From assembly GCF_047496725.1 (NCBI RefSeq), contig NC_132985.1, positions 5,912,001 through 5,976,000 of the forward strand: 64,000 nucleotides of DNA, in the 5' to 3' direction. This document shows, piece after piece, positions 32,963 to 46,866 of this stretch. Numbering within the stretch: position 1 is the first letter of the stretch; each line of letters opens with the position of its first letter. Source of the DNA: Anoplolepis gracilipes. Its lineage: Eukaryota > Arthropoda > Insecta > Hymenoptera > Formicidae. The translations under genes and the position numbers were made by a program. The notes below the pieces were generated by a model that was given only the letters and a program-made list of their open reading frames with translations, did no database searches and was not told the DNA's origin.

Positions 32963-35900
32963 TTAGCTTTGCGTTTGCAAAGCTGGCACTGATTTGCGTA
33001 ACCATGAGAGCGCTGGCTCTAAGCTCGAGTAAATTGCTGGATGACCCCTCGAACATCTGCTATGATAACTTAGTAAACCTTGTATTTCCCATCTTTCTGA
33101 TATACCCTGTGATTCACTGGCACACATTAGTGGTGCTCCTTCATCATTCTGAAAGCATACATTGAATTGCATTGATACTAACAATAAGTAATTGGCAGTT
33201 TCATTAAAATTGATTAAATATATAATTTAACGTAATAATAAATATATACACACGTTAATTAATGTATACATATTAATATATATGCTAAATATAATTAGCT
33301 AACGTTAAAATTGTAATTTTGCAATTTTTTTTTGTTTGAAATATAACTGTAATAAAATATAAATATTTTATTTGAATATAATTGTTCAATTGTTGAAAAA
33401 AACATATTCGTGGTTTACAGAGAGATTTGATATTTTTATTTTAGTATCTTTCTCATTCTTTTTCTCTCTGTTAAATATTTTATAAATGATAATTATAGTG
33501 TTGTTTTTCTTAAACTTACATAACAAGGGCCTTTATCCGTATCTGTCAATCCTGCGCATATATTGTGTTTCGTGATAAATCCTGGATAATGACTCGTGGC
33601 ATTACATTTATCAGAATCATACGTTGGAAGAGGCAAGAATTTGAGATACTGTTGCAAATCTATTTCCCCGTTCATAGAAAATCCCCATCCTGCTGTTACG
33701 CAAATCTGTCTCGGCTAAATTAGAAAAAAAATTATTGACACTATAATATTATAAATATACTTAATTAAATAAGAATTATACATATCAGAGAATTTAATCG
33801 AATGCATACCTGGATAGGTTGTCTAGGAAGACATACGGCGCTAATGTTTCTGGAAAATACTAACGGTTCTTCTAATTCGATCAGGGCGATATCATTATTG
33901 TAAAGGAACTGATTATATTTCACTTGAGGATAGGGCACGATAGTTTTAACTGTTTGCCCCTTCAACATATCCCCACCAGCGAAAAGTTGCCATTCATTGT
34001 TATCCTTGTATCTATATTAATTTTAAAAAAATATCACATTATATATGATAATATTAAAAATATATCACGCGCATATTTTATGCCAGCAATAAATATATAC
34101 AAATTTTGTTTATATAAAGTAGTTAATAAATTTATATATAAAAAAATTATATATAAATATATTATTAAAGTAAAATTTATATATTTATAATATTTATTAC
34201 AAATATAATTTATAAATTTATATATTTAAATTATATAAGATTATGTACCTGTATAACTATCAAGTATTCTTTTATCAATTCTTAATTACGTGCGGTTTAT
34301 CTCGTTATTAACGTTTCATGCATATTTAATTATACATTTAATTACCTGTAAATACAGGAATAACTGGCCAAAGCGTGCATGGGACCGATTATGCTGGCTG
34401 TACAAGCAGTTCCGTGTTTTAGCTCCTTCAACAAAGCCACGCTGGACCACTGTCCATCGCTGGCTGATGTTCCACCAGCTAATCTCGCGGTCGGTCCTTC
34501 AGCAGTTTCGTGCAGACCACACGAAAACTCTTGGCACGACACTTGCACGACCTTATCCGACACGCAGAATTCTACTTGCTCTAGATTCGTGACTAGCGGC
34601 AGACGATGATTTGGATTTGTTTTCAGTCTTAGAATTTTCTTGTTTTGATCCCTTTCCTCGGGCAGTCGGACAATCTTGGTCGTTTCAGCTCCGGCGAATC
34701 CCAAGGCCCGACAATAGGAATCGCTAAATTCTTCGCTCCATCCATCCGAACAGACTAGTCGATAGTCGTTGTCGTTTTGTCTGCACACATGATAATATAA
34801 TTTAATATGTGATATAATTGATATTATAAATTATTATAATTATTTTAATTCATTATAATATTAATATTTGATAATTCTATATTAATTTATAATAATTATG
34901 ATATATATATATATATATATTAACTAAATCCAGAAATGAAGTCTTTATTTTTATTTGACAAAGTTATGTAAATTTTTATTTGAAAAAATTATTAGAAAAA
35001 AGTAAACGATTTATATTCATTATATGTATATATCTATATGTAAATATACCTTATTTTCAACAGCGGCACGCGATCACTCGGTTCGTTCGTCATATTATTC
35101 TCGGTATTGATATTCGTTTCCGCAGTGATATTAGTGATTAGACAACCCCATTCGTCCGAATAATCAGGACAATTTTTCACGCCGTCACATACTTGGATCG
35201 AGGAAACGCATCCACCGGTTTGACATTGGAATTGATCTAGATCGCAGTCGCATAGCTTCTCGTCTTCCCCGTTTACGCAATCGGCAATTCCGTTGCATCG
35301 CCACGTTTGTGGGATGCACCACTTCTCCGTTGGACATAAATACTGGTCGTCTTTGCAGCTTTCGCTGCAATTGTATTCGTCTCGATGTTCTTCGCAGTCG
35401 AGTCGACCGTCGCATTGCCATGATGCCGGAATGCATTTCCCTGTAAAATTGAATTTTAAAATTACCGATTTTAAATAACGACTTTTAATATCGTATATTC
35501 AATACTTTAATCACTCATGTCAGTCGAGAGATTTTTATGATTTATTTATTATATTTATTATTTCATATAGAGCGTCTTCAAACAATGGATGCTCTTTTAA
35601 TAGCAGATTTTCTGCTGGAAAAATTTGCAATTGATTTTTCCTTGGCAAAAATGACGAGGAAGATAATTTTTGGCAAGTTTCCAAATTTTATTTAAAATTA
35701 ATTAAAAATGTGGTTTTTATTAATCTTTTGACTCTACAAAATTTTGTTTATGAAGAATCTTCCTTTTCAATTATTTACACTTTTAAAATTATTGATGTCT
35801 CGACATTTTTTTTTTTTTTAATTGATCAGAGAACGTCACTTACCGCTTGGACATCTGAATTCATCAGATTCGCACTTCCAATTCTCGCAATCGCGTTCAT

Positions 35901-38900
35901 CGCTGCCGTCATCGCAGTCCACGATCTTGTTGCATACAAAGTGCCTCTTCAGGCACTGTCCGCTGGCGCAACGGAAGTTACCCTCGCAACCCTCGCAATT
36001 TAATTCGTCCGAGCCATCGGAACAGTCATTCTTAGAGTCGCATTTGGCGGATAATGCAACGCAGTACGCGCCGTCTCTGGTTGTGCCGTTGGTGCATTGA
36101 AATTGACCAGTAATGCATTTCGAGAGGATTGCATTGGGTGTAGATCCCGAGAAGCTGATGGCAGTCGCGTCCTCGACATCCATGTTCAGTGGCGTGGTCG
36201 GACTAACGGTTGACCCGATCATGGATAGCTCTTTCATAAAGTGATTTACTTCCTCGGTATCGCCGAATGATTGGTCCGGGAAAAAAGTGACAGGTTGCCC
36301 AGTTGTTTCGTTCGCTCTCACGTGAATGCGAGGGAGATCCGTTTCTGGGTCGTTGGTACGTCCTTCTATTTCCATCTCGCTCACAACTGTACTCCCTTCC
36401 GTTTCGAAACTGCTCGATACGATAGTAGGACGAGTGTAATTTCGCGTTACTAAGTACGGTTCTGTGACTGGTTCCGACTCTATTATTTCTTCCGACACTG
36501 GTATGAAGCTGGGATAATTCTTAGGTTTTGTTTCCGTGATTACACCTTTATTTTCGATACTGCTACTTTCGTCCACGTGTCCCCTGTTCAATAATATCGG
36601 TAAACTACTGTCTTTATCAAAGTTGAATGGAGGTACGCTTAGATCGAAGTCGGAGGTCGCTATACCATCGTTCGGTTCCTCGTAATTTTTGGCAATTATC
36701 TTCGACGGTTCCGTTTGAAAAAGAGTCGCCGAACTCGATTTTTCCGTCAGCGCATTATTATTTTCTTCTAAGCTCAAGTCCTTCTCTTTCTTATACTTAT
36801 ACTTGTCGAATCCCTTTTTATCAGCTGTTTTTTTCTTGCTTTCTTGACTCTTCTCCAACGGTATCACTCTGAGTACTTCCTCAGAGAGCTCCGGCTCGAT
36901 CGATATCGGTCTCGGTGTCGTGGAGAACAGCATTTTGTAATCAAACTCTGTTCCAGGCTGCGTGTCATCCAACATTTCCGTGACCGGCCTGATGTCTTCC
37001 GTGGTGACATCATTGGACGAAGTTCTTTCTACGTCATTTATGACACTCTTTTCTGTTGCGTACATCATAAGAGTCGTTTCAATCTTCGCGCTTTCCGTCG
37101 AGTTCTCGATTGTTCTGTTCGAATTATCAATAGTTTCCTGGCTGGATCCTGCTCTCACATTATTCTCGTACATCGTCGTCGCTGTCATACTTCTTTCCGA
37201 CGATGTATTGTTTATATCGGTGCCCTTTTCGACGCTGGCAACGTTCTCTTTCTCATCGGTTACATTCTTCTTCGTTTCATCCTCGACATTCTCCGTGGAA
37301 ATTTGCAGCTTCGTTTTGTCAATAGCCTGCCGATTCATTTCCTTCTCTTCACTCGGTGTCATTGACGTCGTCGTTGACATGTCGTTCTCTGTCGTTTGCA
37401 GCTCTTCGGGCAAGATCGGGACCTGAGCTGTGGTCTTCGTCTCTAGCGTGGATTGAGTCGTTGCAATTTGCACTATTTTATCAGCTTCTCTTTCATCGGA
37501 TTGCTGTTCAATGTTTGGTTGTTCCGTATTATTTTCCTCTCGTTTATCGTTATCGGTTACAGTGGTAGTCTCAACTTTATCGGTCGCTATTGTTGTCGAC
37601 ATTTCCTGTTGAATTTCCATAGGTAACACAGGTTCTTGAGTGGTCAATCTGGCATCGTCCATCTGTTTTTCCGAAACGTCTTTGATTTTTGTACTTAATA
37701 AACTTTGTGTTGCGTTTACGTTTGTTTCATTTTTTTCTTTTGTGTGTAAGAAATTGTCAAAAGGAACTTTTTCACGAATGACATCGGCGTTATCGTGTCG
37801 GAAAGCTTTTATGAAAATTTCATCTGAATTGTATTGATCTTCTACAGCATTTTCTTCCGGTTTTTCTAAACTGATCGTATCACTTTTTATCATAGGGTCT
37901 CCATGATCTTCTACCTTCTTTTCGGCAGTAATGAACATATCTTTAGCAGATTCTGACGTTTTATTATCTATGGATTGCATTGCAGGTTGGAAAATTGAAT
38001 CTACTACTTTATCTTTTATCGTCAACGGTATCACTTTCAATCCCTCATCTTCTTCCACAACAGAAGAATTATTATTTTTTTTATTTACCGCATCTTTCGT
38101 TATGTTATCTGATTCCGCAAAACTGTGATCTTGATGCAATATATTATGAATTTTAGAGTCTGTATCGTTTATAAGCTCGCTCATATTTAAATCATTCTTC
38201 ATGTTTTTAACATGATCCGCTGCATGTGTTTTGACAGTTTTCTCTGTAATATCTATATTTTTCTCATTGTTTACGGAATGTTCATTAACGTCATTTAATA
38301 AATCTTTAGTTTCAGTTTCATTCACTCCATGTTTTATGTCATCCGCGTTAATATGTATTAATGGTCGATGTGTTATAACGTCATCGATACGAGTTTCGAA
38401 GGGATTAGGAACGTCTTGTTCATCTTTATCCAGTCGCGGTGCTTTTCTCGTGTTTTCTTTTTCCTTGTGGATGTCCGGTAAAAAGGGTGACATGTCTTCA
38501 ACGTGTCGATCGTCGCTTGCATCAGATTTTCCTGCGAAATGATTTACCGAGTTTTCTGGTAGTATCTCCGGGTGAAGAGGGTGGTTTGTTGAATGTTGAA
38601 TCTCGTCAGGATGAATCGTCTGTCCATTATTATCCATATGGACGATATTTTTGTCAGTATGTCCTGTAGATGATACATCTTCTACAGATTTTTTCGTGTT
38701 CAACTCTTCGTTAATAACGACTCCATTATTTATTTCCGTCGAGTTTTCTGCGTTCAGAGATTCATTTTGTGTAGGTTGCACACTTTGTTCCGGGGTAAGT
38801 TGTGGAATTATCGCGTGTATCTCGACAGGTTCCTCGGATATCACCATGATGTGCTCGTCATCTGGCGGCTTCGTGATAGGCTCTTTTAATGGCTCGACGT

Positions 38901-41900
38901 TGTGAGCAAAATTTTTCGGCACTTTAGGGAAGACTGTTGTGGGCATATGTTCGATGACATTTTTCTCATTCGAATCTTGCGTATTAAATTGTAACGTGGA
39001 TTCGGATACACGTTCTTTTTGATAATCAGATATCGATTGAGTGGACATGTCAATAGAAGTAGTATCTGGTATCACGGTCGTCTCGTATACTTTAGAATTA
39101 TTAAACGTTTCTTGATTTCCATTATTTATGTCATTTATTTCGATTGTATGAGAATGCTTATCATTAAGTGTGGTTTTCGTTATTAATTCTGTTTTGTTTT
39201 CCATTGTTATAGTTGATATTGTTGTCACAGTGGTTGAATCGAGTTCTTTACTAATTGTAAAGTCATCGTTCAAATTTACATTTATTTCTGTAGTAGAATC
39301 ATTTTCTTTTTCTTTCTGAAGACTAGGAGCTTGCGTAAATTCTTCCGTATTTAAATTCTCATTCTGAGACTTGTTTGCTATAATATTGCCATCATTGTTC
39401 TGTTTTAAATCTTCATCATTTAAAGTAGTAAAACTTGTTTTAATGGTTGTACTTTCATTAATTTTATCGTCTTTGTTGGCATAAGTTTGCATTGTTGTTG
39501 ATTCTGTTTTAATTTTCACATCATCGTTATCAATAGATTTATTTTTGAATGTTAAAGGTATTACTTGCAACGGTACATTATCGTTTATTGGATTTTCATT
39601 AGTCTCTGTAGTTGTAATCAAAGATTTATCAATTTCGGAATTATTATTTTCATGTAATGAATCTTCAAGGGATTTAGGTACGTTAGTTGTATGATCTAAA
39701 AGTGATATTTGTGTAGATTCGGCTTCATCATGAATCATTGATTTAACAATAGAATCCGGCTGATTAGACATTTCAGTATTTGACTCCAAATGTGATTTTG
39801 TTTTCGACATTACATCATCGTCTGCTTGATCAATAGTTATTGCTGATTCTGTGACAGATACTGGTTCTGTAGCAGGTTCTCTTTCAGTAATAGATTCGAT
39901 TTTAGGGATAATTTCTGATTTTGCAGAAAATTCTGATACAGGCTCTGATGTAGGCTCCGATGTAGGCTCTGATGTAGGCTCTGCTGTAGGTTTTGATTCA
40001 ACGTTCAATTCTGATTGAGTGGATTCTGATGGAATAGCTAGTTTAACGGTAGGTTCTGTGACAGGCTCTGGCTCAGCAGTGGGCTCAGCTGTAGGCTCTG
40101 GTTCAGCTGTAGGCTCTGGTTCAGCTGTAGGCTCTGGTTCAGTTTTAGGCTCTGGTTCCGCTGTAGGCTCTGGTTCAGCTGTAGGCTCTGGTTCAGCTGT
40201 GGGTTCTGGCTCAACAGCAGGCTCTTCAAAGGTGGTTTTCGAGTCATGTGAATGTTCATGATTCGAATGGAAATTATCGTTCTCGAAAATGCGTTGGGTT
40301 GTTGATGTAGATTCGAAGTGATGTATTATTGCCGGCTTTTGCTCAAATTGTGAATGATCGTGTTCCGTTCTAGATTCCGGTGTAGACGTTTCTGCTACTC
40401 CTGTTTTGAGCTCAGGATTTTCCCACGTATTGGAATGTCTCATGTCGAATTGTCCCGTATTTGGATCTCTGCTTCTACCTTGAACAAACTCATGAATTGA
40501 CTCCGTGCTGGATTGCGGCATTACATCGTCCATGTCGACATTACTCAAGTCGTTATCCACACAAGTTTTACCATCCTTATCCAGCATCTTTTCTGCTCTG
40601 CAGGTACACATAAATATACTCATGGAATAATCATATTTACAATTTTCGGCGCACTGGAGATTGCCGTGTTCACACTGATCAATAAGCCTTTCTACTTGAA
40701 GTCTGTTCAAATGATATTGTCCAATCATATTATTATTTTTTCGTAATGCCTCTTCGATATATTTCTGATTCTCCTCAGGTGTATTCATAGGTGGATGACT
40801 TACTCTGAATTTTATTTCACCTTCATTATTGATATTATACACTTTGATTATGGGCTTGCTGTTCTCTCGTTGTAGAATGTTTCCTAGATGCTCTTCTATT
40901 TCACCGGTTATTTCACGATATACTCGTGACTTGGTATCGCTCAAATCATCACTCCAATTGAAATCGTCCAGTCGCAGGTTTCCATTTAAAGCATCCGGTA
41001 TAATTTGATACAGCGTTTCATCAGTCGTAGGCCACGATGAGAGAGTCGAGGTTAAAGGTGGTGGACTTGATGGCGGATTTTTCATATATTCTTGACTTTT
41101 AGCTACATTTACATCAAACTGACTAGTGTTCTCTTTCACATTTTCCAAGGGTTCCGTAGGCTCTTGTGTAAAGATCACACCAGCTAAAATAAAGAGTTTC
41201 AATTTTATTTATAATATATTTTATGTAAAACAATTTTATACAATATATCTATGATTTTTATTAAATTTATTCTAAATTATAGATCTGTAAGGAATGTTAT
41301 AAAAATAAAATTTATACAAATAAATAAAAATAAAAGAATGATAGGACATCTTACTTGCGGCCAAAACAATGATGATCATAGCGATTATCACGACCAATAT
41401 TGTCAATCCGCAGAGTAATTGTTTCCAGTACGAGTTTCTAGATCTTTTGTCCTTCGTGACGTAAAGCTTTTCGCCTCTGTAACACAATTTCGATGCAACG
41501 TAGAAATAAATGGCGAATCCGTTGCGCGCATTTAAATGTTTTCCTTGTTCTAAACCCAGAAAGCATATTTTGTACAGCGCGATATTTAGCAACCTTCGTC
41601 AGTGACCAGCCAAAATAAGATTAGAAGCTTCCTTGATACATCATACCTCAGTTTAATATCCTTGCCTAATTTCTTGATTCACATTCTGTATATAACGTAT
41701 AGCGCACTTTCTCATTTCAGTATCAGATTACGGAAAATGATAATAAAAGATTTTAGTTTATGCAGTGTCTGAGCGTGATACTACATTTTCGAGATTAACC
41801 ATACTCTCATTGGTTAACCATCGGTGATTCTTACATTCAGTGATCGAGACTGTCTCATCTTTTTATTTCACATAAATTTTTCATTTCCTATGAATTCTTG

Positions 41901-44155
41901 AACGGGGAAACATACATATCCAACTCGACAGGGAGGAGCGGTAGCGTAAGCGTGTTAATGCGCGACCGCGTGCCCATAAGAAACACCTAAGTATGTATTC
42001 CGCTAAGAGCTTTTGCCCAGCTGTTTTTTGTCATCATCCTCGAAAGTAACCGTCAAGTACCTGAGGGCTGTCAGCCAGTGGGAATAGTCGACCAGTCCGG
42101 CGGCGGGGTCTCTCAGGCTGAGTCCCTCGCGGCCGACACCCGGGCCCAAATCAAAACGCACTCCAGCCACGGTCGTTTCAACCTCGGCCTCGGGACTCCT
42201 GTCAAGTATCGTGACAACAGAAAACATCTAACTCTCTATTTTTTCAATCAGTTGTGGCCAAGCTATATGCTGTGCTATCTGCTGGAGCTAAAAACGGTGC
42301 TACAGACATCTCTATTGCCTGACGACTGCTTCAGAACAGATACACGCGATATGCCTCTCTATATATCTCTATACATCCTAAACGTTTGCTACATGATACC
42401 TTACGATACGGTTTGTGCTAAGGTAGATAATTGAGACGAATTTGCGCATTGTCATTACCTTTTATAAGAGGTGCTTTAATACTTTTAGTCTACAAACAGT
42501 TTAGTAATTAATTATTTTATTTATTTTGTTTTTATAAAAACTGTTTTCAATTAGAAACACTTTATAACGAAAAAAATTTCATCGTATTTTTCTAGAGAAA
42601 AACAATTATGATAATAATTATTAATCTAATATTACTATATTATTTGGTGAAGATTGTAAGCTGTATGTTTTTTCCTCCCCTGTTTTCTGTTTCTAATATT
42701 CGGGAGAATTTACGCACGCCGGGCTGGTAGTCACGAAAAAAAAAAAAAAAACGGTTAATAAGAGTTAAAAGGCAGAGACAGAAGGAAAAACAATAATGCG
42801 TAAGCGCAAAGACTCGTTTTCTTCGACAGACAACTCGTTACCTGATGTACTTTCGATGCTCATTAACTGGCACAAAGTATTCCTCGTAAGGATCAGCTGG
42901 TACCTCGCAGGCTTCCTGACCTTTCGTTTGAATATTGTTACCCGTGTATGGCCTCATCGAAACCAGTTCCAGGTTTACAGCCTCGATCTGCTCCTTCTTT
43001 CCAGATTCTGCAGAAAAACGGGAAACCGTTTACTATCGAGATATATCCGTACGTAGAGTGCAACCGGTTTGCATTTTCCGGTCGCGCAGCCAACTGCAGC
43101 AGAGAAACTGCATTCCGTGAAATACTAATGAGGCTAAACAGGATCAAATATTTCCTGCTTTTCGAGTGGTAACGAGAGGGAGACAAACTTGCATGAAAGT
43201 TACACGTTAAAAAAAAAAAAAAAAATACATAAATAATAATTAGCAATTGAATGCGAACGAAAAGGGATTAATAATTTAATTAAATAAATTTAAATAAAAC
43301 GGTATAGTTGTGTGAAAAGTTGCTATTATTGCCGATACTATCAAATACTTTTGTGTGGAAACTTGAATGTCGACATGGAAAGATGATCGAGAATATATCG
43401 GGATATATCAGAGATACATTAATGCTGTGCGTCCATGAATTCCGCAATGAAAAATATCCATGTGCGATACTTCCTGAGGTTTCTCCGACCTCGAACGACT
43501 TTTTCTCGGCGAACCGGTACTAATGTCAATGATGGTAATCAAAACGAAAGTTTAACTTGCTCTGAAATCATATTCTAAAGGATGAAGATAATAACTTAAG
43601 GAGAGTCGATAAAGTCCAAAGCGATTTCCGTACTATTTCTTCTCTATCCATAGTGTATAGTTAGTTTGATTTCCTTTAGAAATGTGCAGCCACTTGTAAT
43701 TCCTTCTTATCCCCTTGCTCGTAATATTTCAAGCTCATACTCGCTCGCTGTACACTTGGATGTGGTTATCAGAATATACATTTGAACCTACCGTTGACCT
43801 GCACGCTCGTGGTGCTGTTGTTGAGGAAACTGGCGTCGTTGTTATTCCCATTTCCGTGGACGCCATTGAGCTTGGGCTCCGGTACTTGGCTCTTCTCCGT
43901 GTTCTCGGCCGGCAACTCGATCCTCGTTTCCGTTTTATAACACGGCTCCGAGCTCGCTTTGACGGGCTCGACGTAATGCTGAGAGATGAAGGATCGCTGG
44001 CCATTTTCTACCGGCGCGCGATCCGCCGAGGAGGACTTGCGATCCTGATCCAAGGTCACTTGCTGCGGCTGCTGCTGGCCGCCGTTCTCCACCTTGGAAC
44101 CGCATTCGTCCTCGCCGGCGAACGCCGGATTGTCCGCGCCGGCGGCATCCGACAT
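32963..44155 (-). CDS. Large type II membrane serine-protease homologue (SEA-EGF-LDLRa-SRCR-dead trypsin)
   Basis: Ten coding exons in transcript order: 43792-44155, 42842-43007, 42061-42198, 41355-41476, 35844-41183, 35050-35440, 34346-34780, 33810-34011, 33520-33714 and 32963-33148. All are in phase and total 7,539 nt or about 2,512 aa. The cytoplasmic N-terminus has an NPAF motif. A membrane anchor (GLTILVVIIAMIIIVLAA, ~residues 245-263) follows, then a SEA-like domain and an EGF-like module (CEHGNLQCAENC). Next comes an ~1,500-residue S/T/E/N-rich stalk with an EPTAEP repeat. Five LDLRa modules follow (CDSKNDCSDGSDELNC, CDDGSDERDC and others), then part of an SRCR domain and a trypsin-like domain. 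The catalytic Asp is kept (NNDIALIELEEP), but His is replaced (LASYSC for TAAHC) and Ser becomes Glu (CYNDEGAPL for GDSGGPL). It should be proteolytically inactive: a scaffold, decoy or receptor on an epithelial or matrix surface. The layout recalls corin and enteropeptidase-type proteases. I do not recognise the exact insect orthologue. Confidence 0.85.
40050..40225 (-). repeat. 18-nt tandem repeat encoding EPTAEP units
   Basis: About eight to ten tandem copies of an 18-nt unit (plus-strand form GCTGTAGGCTCTGGTTCA) encode PEPTAE repeats in the stalk of the protease homologue. Degenerate SEPTSEP copies extend to about 39940. Such perfect repeats usually vary in number. Confidence 0.92.
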
Positions 44156-44701
44156 CTCTCGATTGTGTCGTCGCCAAAAGCTACTGAGCTCTCACCTAAT
44201 AACGCCCGCCTGATGTCGTCTGTCATGCGTCTCGTTTCTGTAATCAAATTATCACATTATTTATATTATTTCTTTATTATGTTTTTATATTTCTTTATTA
44301 TTATTTATTGCTTTCGTAATCAAATTAATTATCGCGACAATTTATTATTAAATCTTATTGCAATCTTTGTTACGAAATTAGATTATTTATTTCATTAAAT
44401 GGATTTTAAATTATAATAGCATGAATATGCAGGAAAATGATAAAAATTTTTTGAAAGTATATGCATACTGATTTATATTCGTCCAGTATGCAAAGTTAAT
44501 TTGACCTTCTAGGTTCTTTCGCCAATATTGATTGAATTACTGAGTAAATTAATACTTAAGCAATTTAATTTTCGTTGAAGCTATTATAGAACTTTGATTA
44601 TCGAGTACGATAATAACTAACGTGGATTCACGTTAATGACGTCAGTGGTAGAGAAGCAGACTTGTATTTTTTCGCACGAGACGAGAAAGAGAGATGTGAG
44701 A

Positions 44702-44743
<42 letters not shown>

Positions 44744-45240
44744 AGAGATGTTTTGCCGGTTTGTCCTACGGATATCCTCGCGAAACGATTTATCGAACCT
44801 GTTCGCCGAATGCAAAAATCAATTACGTCTTATAAAACGCTGACTCAATCGCCGCGCGAGACTGTCAAAAAAAGAAAGAGGGAAGATGCGCGCTCGCGGT
44901 CTGATCGCATCGCGCTGAATTGTTTCGGCCGGGATGTTTCGAGATGTCAAGAGTGAATCAGCAGCGAAGATCGCGATGAGAAATTTCGTGAGAAACATTC
45001 TCCTGGCTGCTGGCAAAGACGAATTCGCTATACGCTATGCCTGTTCCTCGTGCGTTTCCTGCCAACCTCCCACCATCCTCCCAATCCCTCAATCTCTCGA
45101 GTGGTCTATTTGGATTTTTTTTTTTTTCTTTGACGGCGTCGAGCCAATAAAACTGACGGGATCTGCCGTCGGAGAGAAAAGAAACAATGAGGTGCAGTCC
45201 CTTTTAACCGCCATAGACCCGACTATGTGAAAAGCATCGT
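44156..45240. other. Upstream region of the protease homologue
   Basis: 44156-44245 carries the likely 5' UTR on the minus strand, with an out-of-frame ATG (MTDDIRRALLG) upstream of the start. A GT microsatellite lies at 44704-44740. A GC-richer island at 44750-45230 contains no credible exon on either strand. It could be promoter or enhancer sequence. Confidence 0.4.
44704..44740. repeat. GT microsatellite
   Basis: About 18 uninterrupted GT units, creating a Val-Cys run in one frame that is not a gene. Confidence 0.95.
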
Positions 45241-46828
45241 CGTTGCTTCTCGAGGCAACCACTTCAAATGAATCTCCTCGAACGTTTAAGAAACAAATAA
45301 ACCTAATGCTAGCTCTAACGAGCTTTTAACTTCTTGTTTTCTTTCGCCGTTAAATGCGCACGTGAAATCTTTTTCTGTCATTGCCATTATTATGTATAGT
45401 TATGTATGAAATGAGGCGATTGGACGCATGCATCCATATGGTTATATAATATGACGCGTAAGTCTGATTTGTTTACAAAAAGTAGACATCGGCTAATGAT
45501 GAGAGCAAGACCTCGGAGAATGAGCAAGGACATCGAGTGATTTGATTTGTTTTTTTTTTCCAACGTAATAACGTCAACCTTTTTTTTTTTTTTTTTACAT
45601 TTCTTGCTTCGTGTTTTTTAATTAATAGATTTCTTAATTGGATTAAGGAAAGATCTAAAGTTACTTAGCCGTGTTGTACGATTTACTCAATTAATAAGAA
45701 AAAAAAATGTTACACAAATGTATTTTCCCCGCATAAGAATAGAATTTCCAGTCTCTCGTTCGAGCAACGCGAATTTTTGGCTGCATCTTTTTAGATGACA
45801 TGACTTTTTCGAAAAAGCTGCGGGAAACGCGGTGATTTTCAATCCGATATCTAGCTGGCTAGAAACATACATGACTGTTGATTATAACGCGGTGATTTTC
45901 AAGACACCCTGTAGGCACGCTCGAGACGAACGAGTGTGTGTTTGCGAATGTACATATAAACCGTCCGAGGTATATACTGTACCGAAAGTGGTTGACCCTG
46001 AGAGAGCTCGGCATAAAGGACTGATTCACCCCGGAGCTCTAACGCGGAAAGTCCTCTCGAGGAAGGAGCTCGACGTTTACCCGGCTCGATTTTGTGCCGG
46101 ATCTTTCTTCCATGACATAATCTACCCGAAAGAATAATAACATACTAATATTTCCAACCTGAGAAATCACAAAGGAATCGTTCTCGAATATTCCCTCCAC
46201 GGCTTCTTTTAATATATTATATATTAATATATTAATATATTATATATAAATCAAGAAATTTTCAGTCACTTCTTTTTCAAAGAAACAATAAATATAGTAC
46301 GATTGTAAGATTTTTTTTATTTTTATCTTATATTTTTTTTTTCATTTTCACGTAAACGTTTATTAGAAGAAAAAACTACGCTGACATTTAATAAATATTT
46401 TTTTATATTTGTATATATTAATAGCTTTTGATTTAAAGTGGATAACGCTGGCACATTGATGCTATAATCTTCACGCAAGGTAACATTCTTCATATAATCA
46501 TTTCCTTTTATCTTACAATTAACGTGATATACAATTATCTCGAAAATGGCCAATTAATGAATCAAATCTTCTTTTTCCGTCTGTCATATATCAAGTCAGT
46601 GTATAACTAAATATGTGTTATCCTTTTTTCTCGTATTATGTTACTACGCGTACTACTGTTACAAAGGAATTCGACGTATCTTACATATTTCAGTGAAAGC
46701 GTCTTACGTTCGCCAAAAAAGTGCAGTCGTAACATCACTAAAGTTCCGTACCTCTGGTTTCTCAGGTGAGAACTTATAATTATAGATAAAGAGCGTGAAA
46801 CAAACTAATTTAACGTACGTGTGATTCA

Positions 46829-46866
<38 letters not shown>

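Noticed and set aside
36844..37426. Plus-strand frames of 150-170 codons opposite the protease-homologue stalk
   Set aside because: Shadows of the 5.3-kb minus-strand exon. They are hydrophobic because they read its S/T/E codons backwards.
44636..44956. 106-codon frame with a Val-Cys run
   Set aside because: The run is a GT microsatellite and there is no other support for coding.
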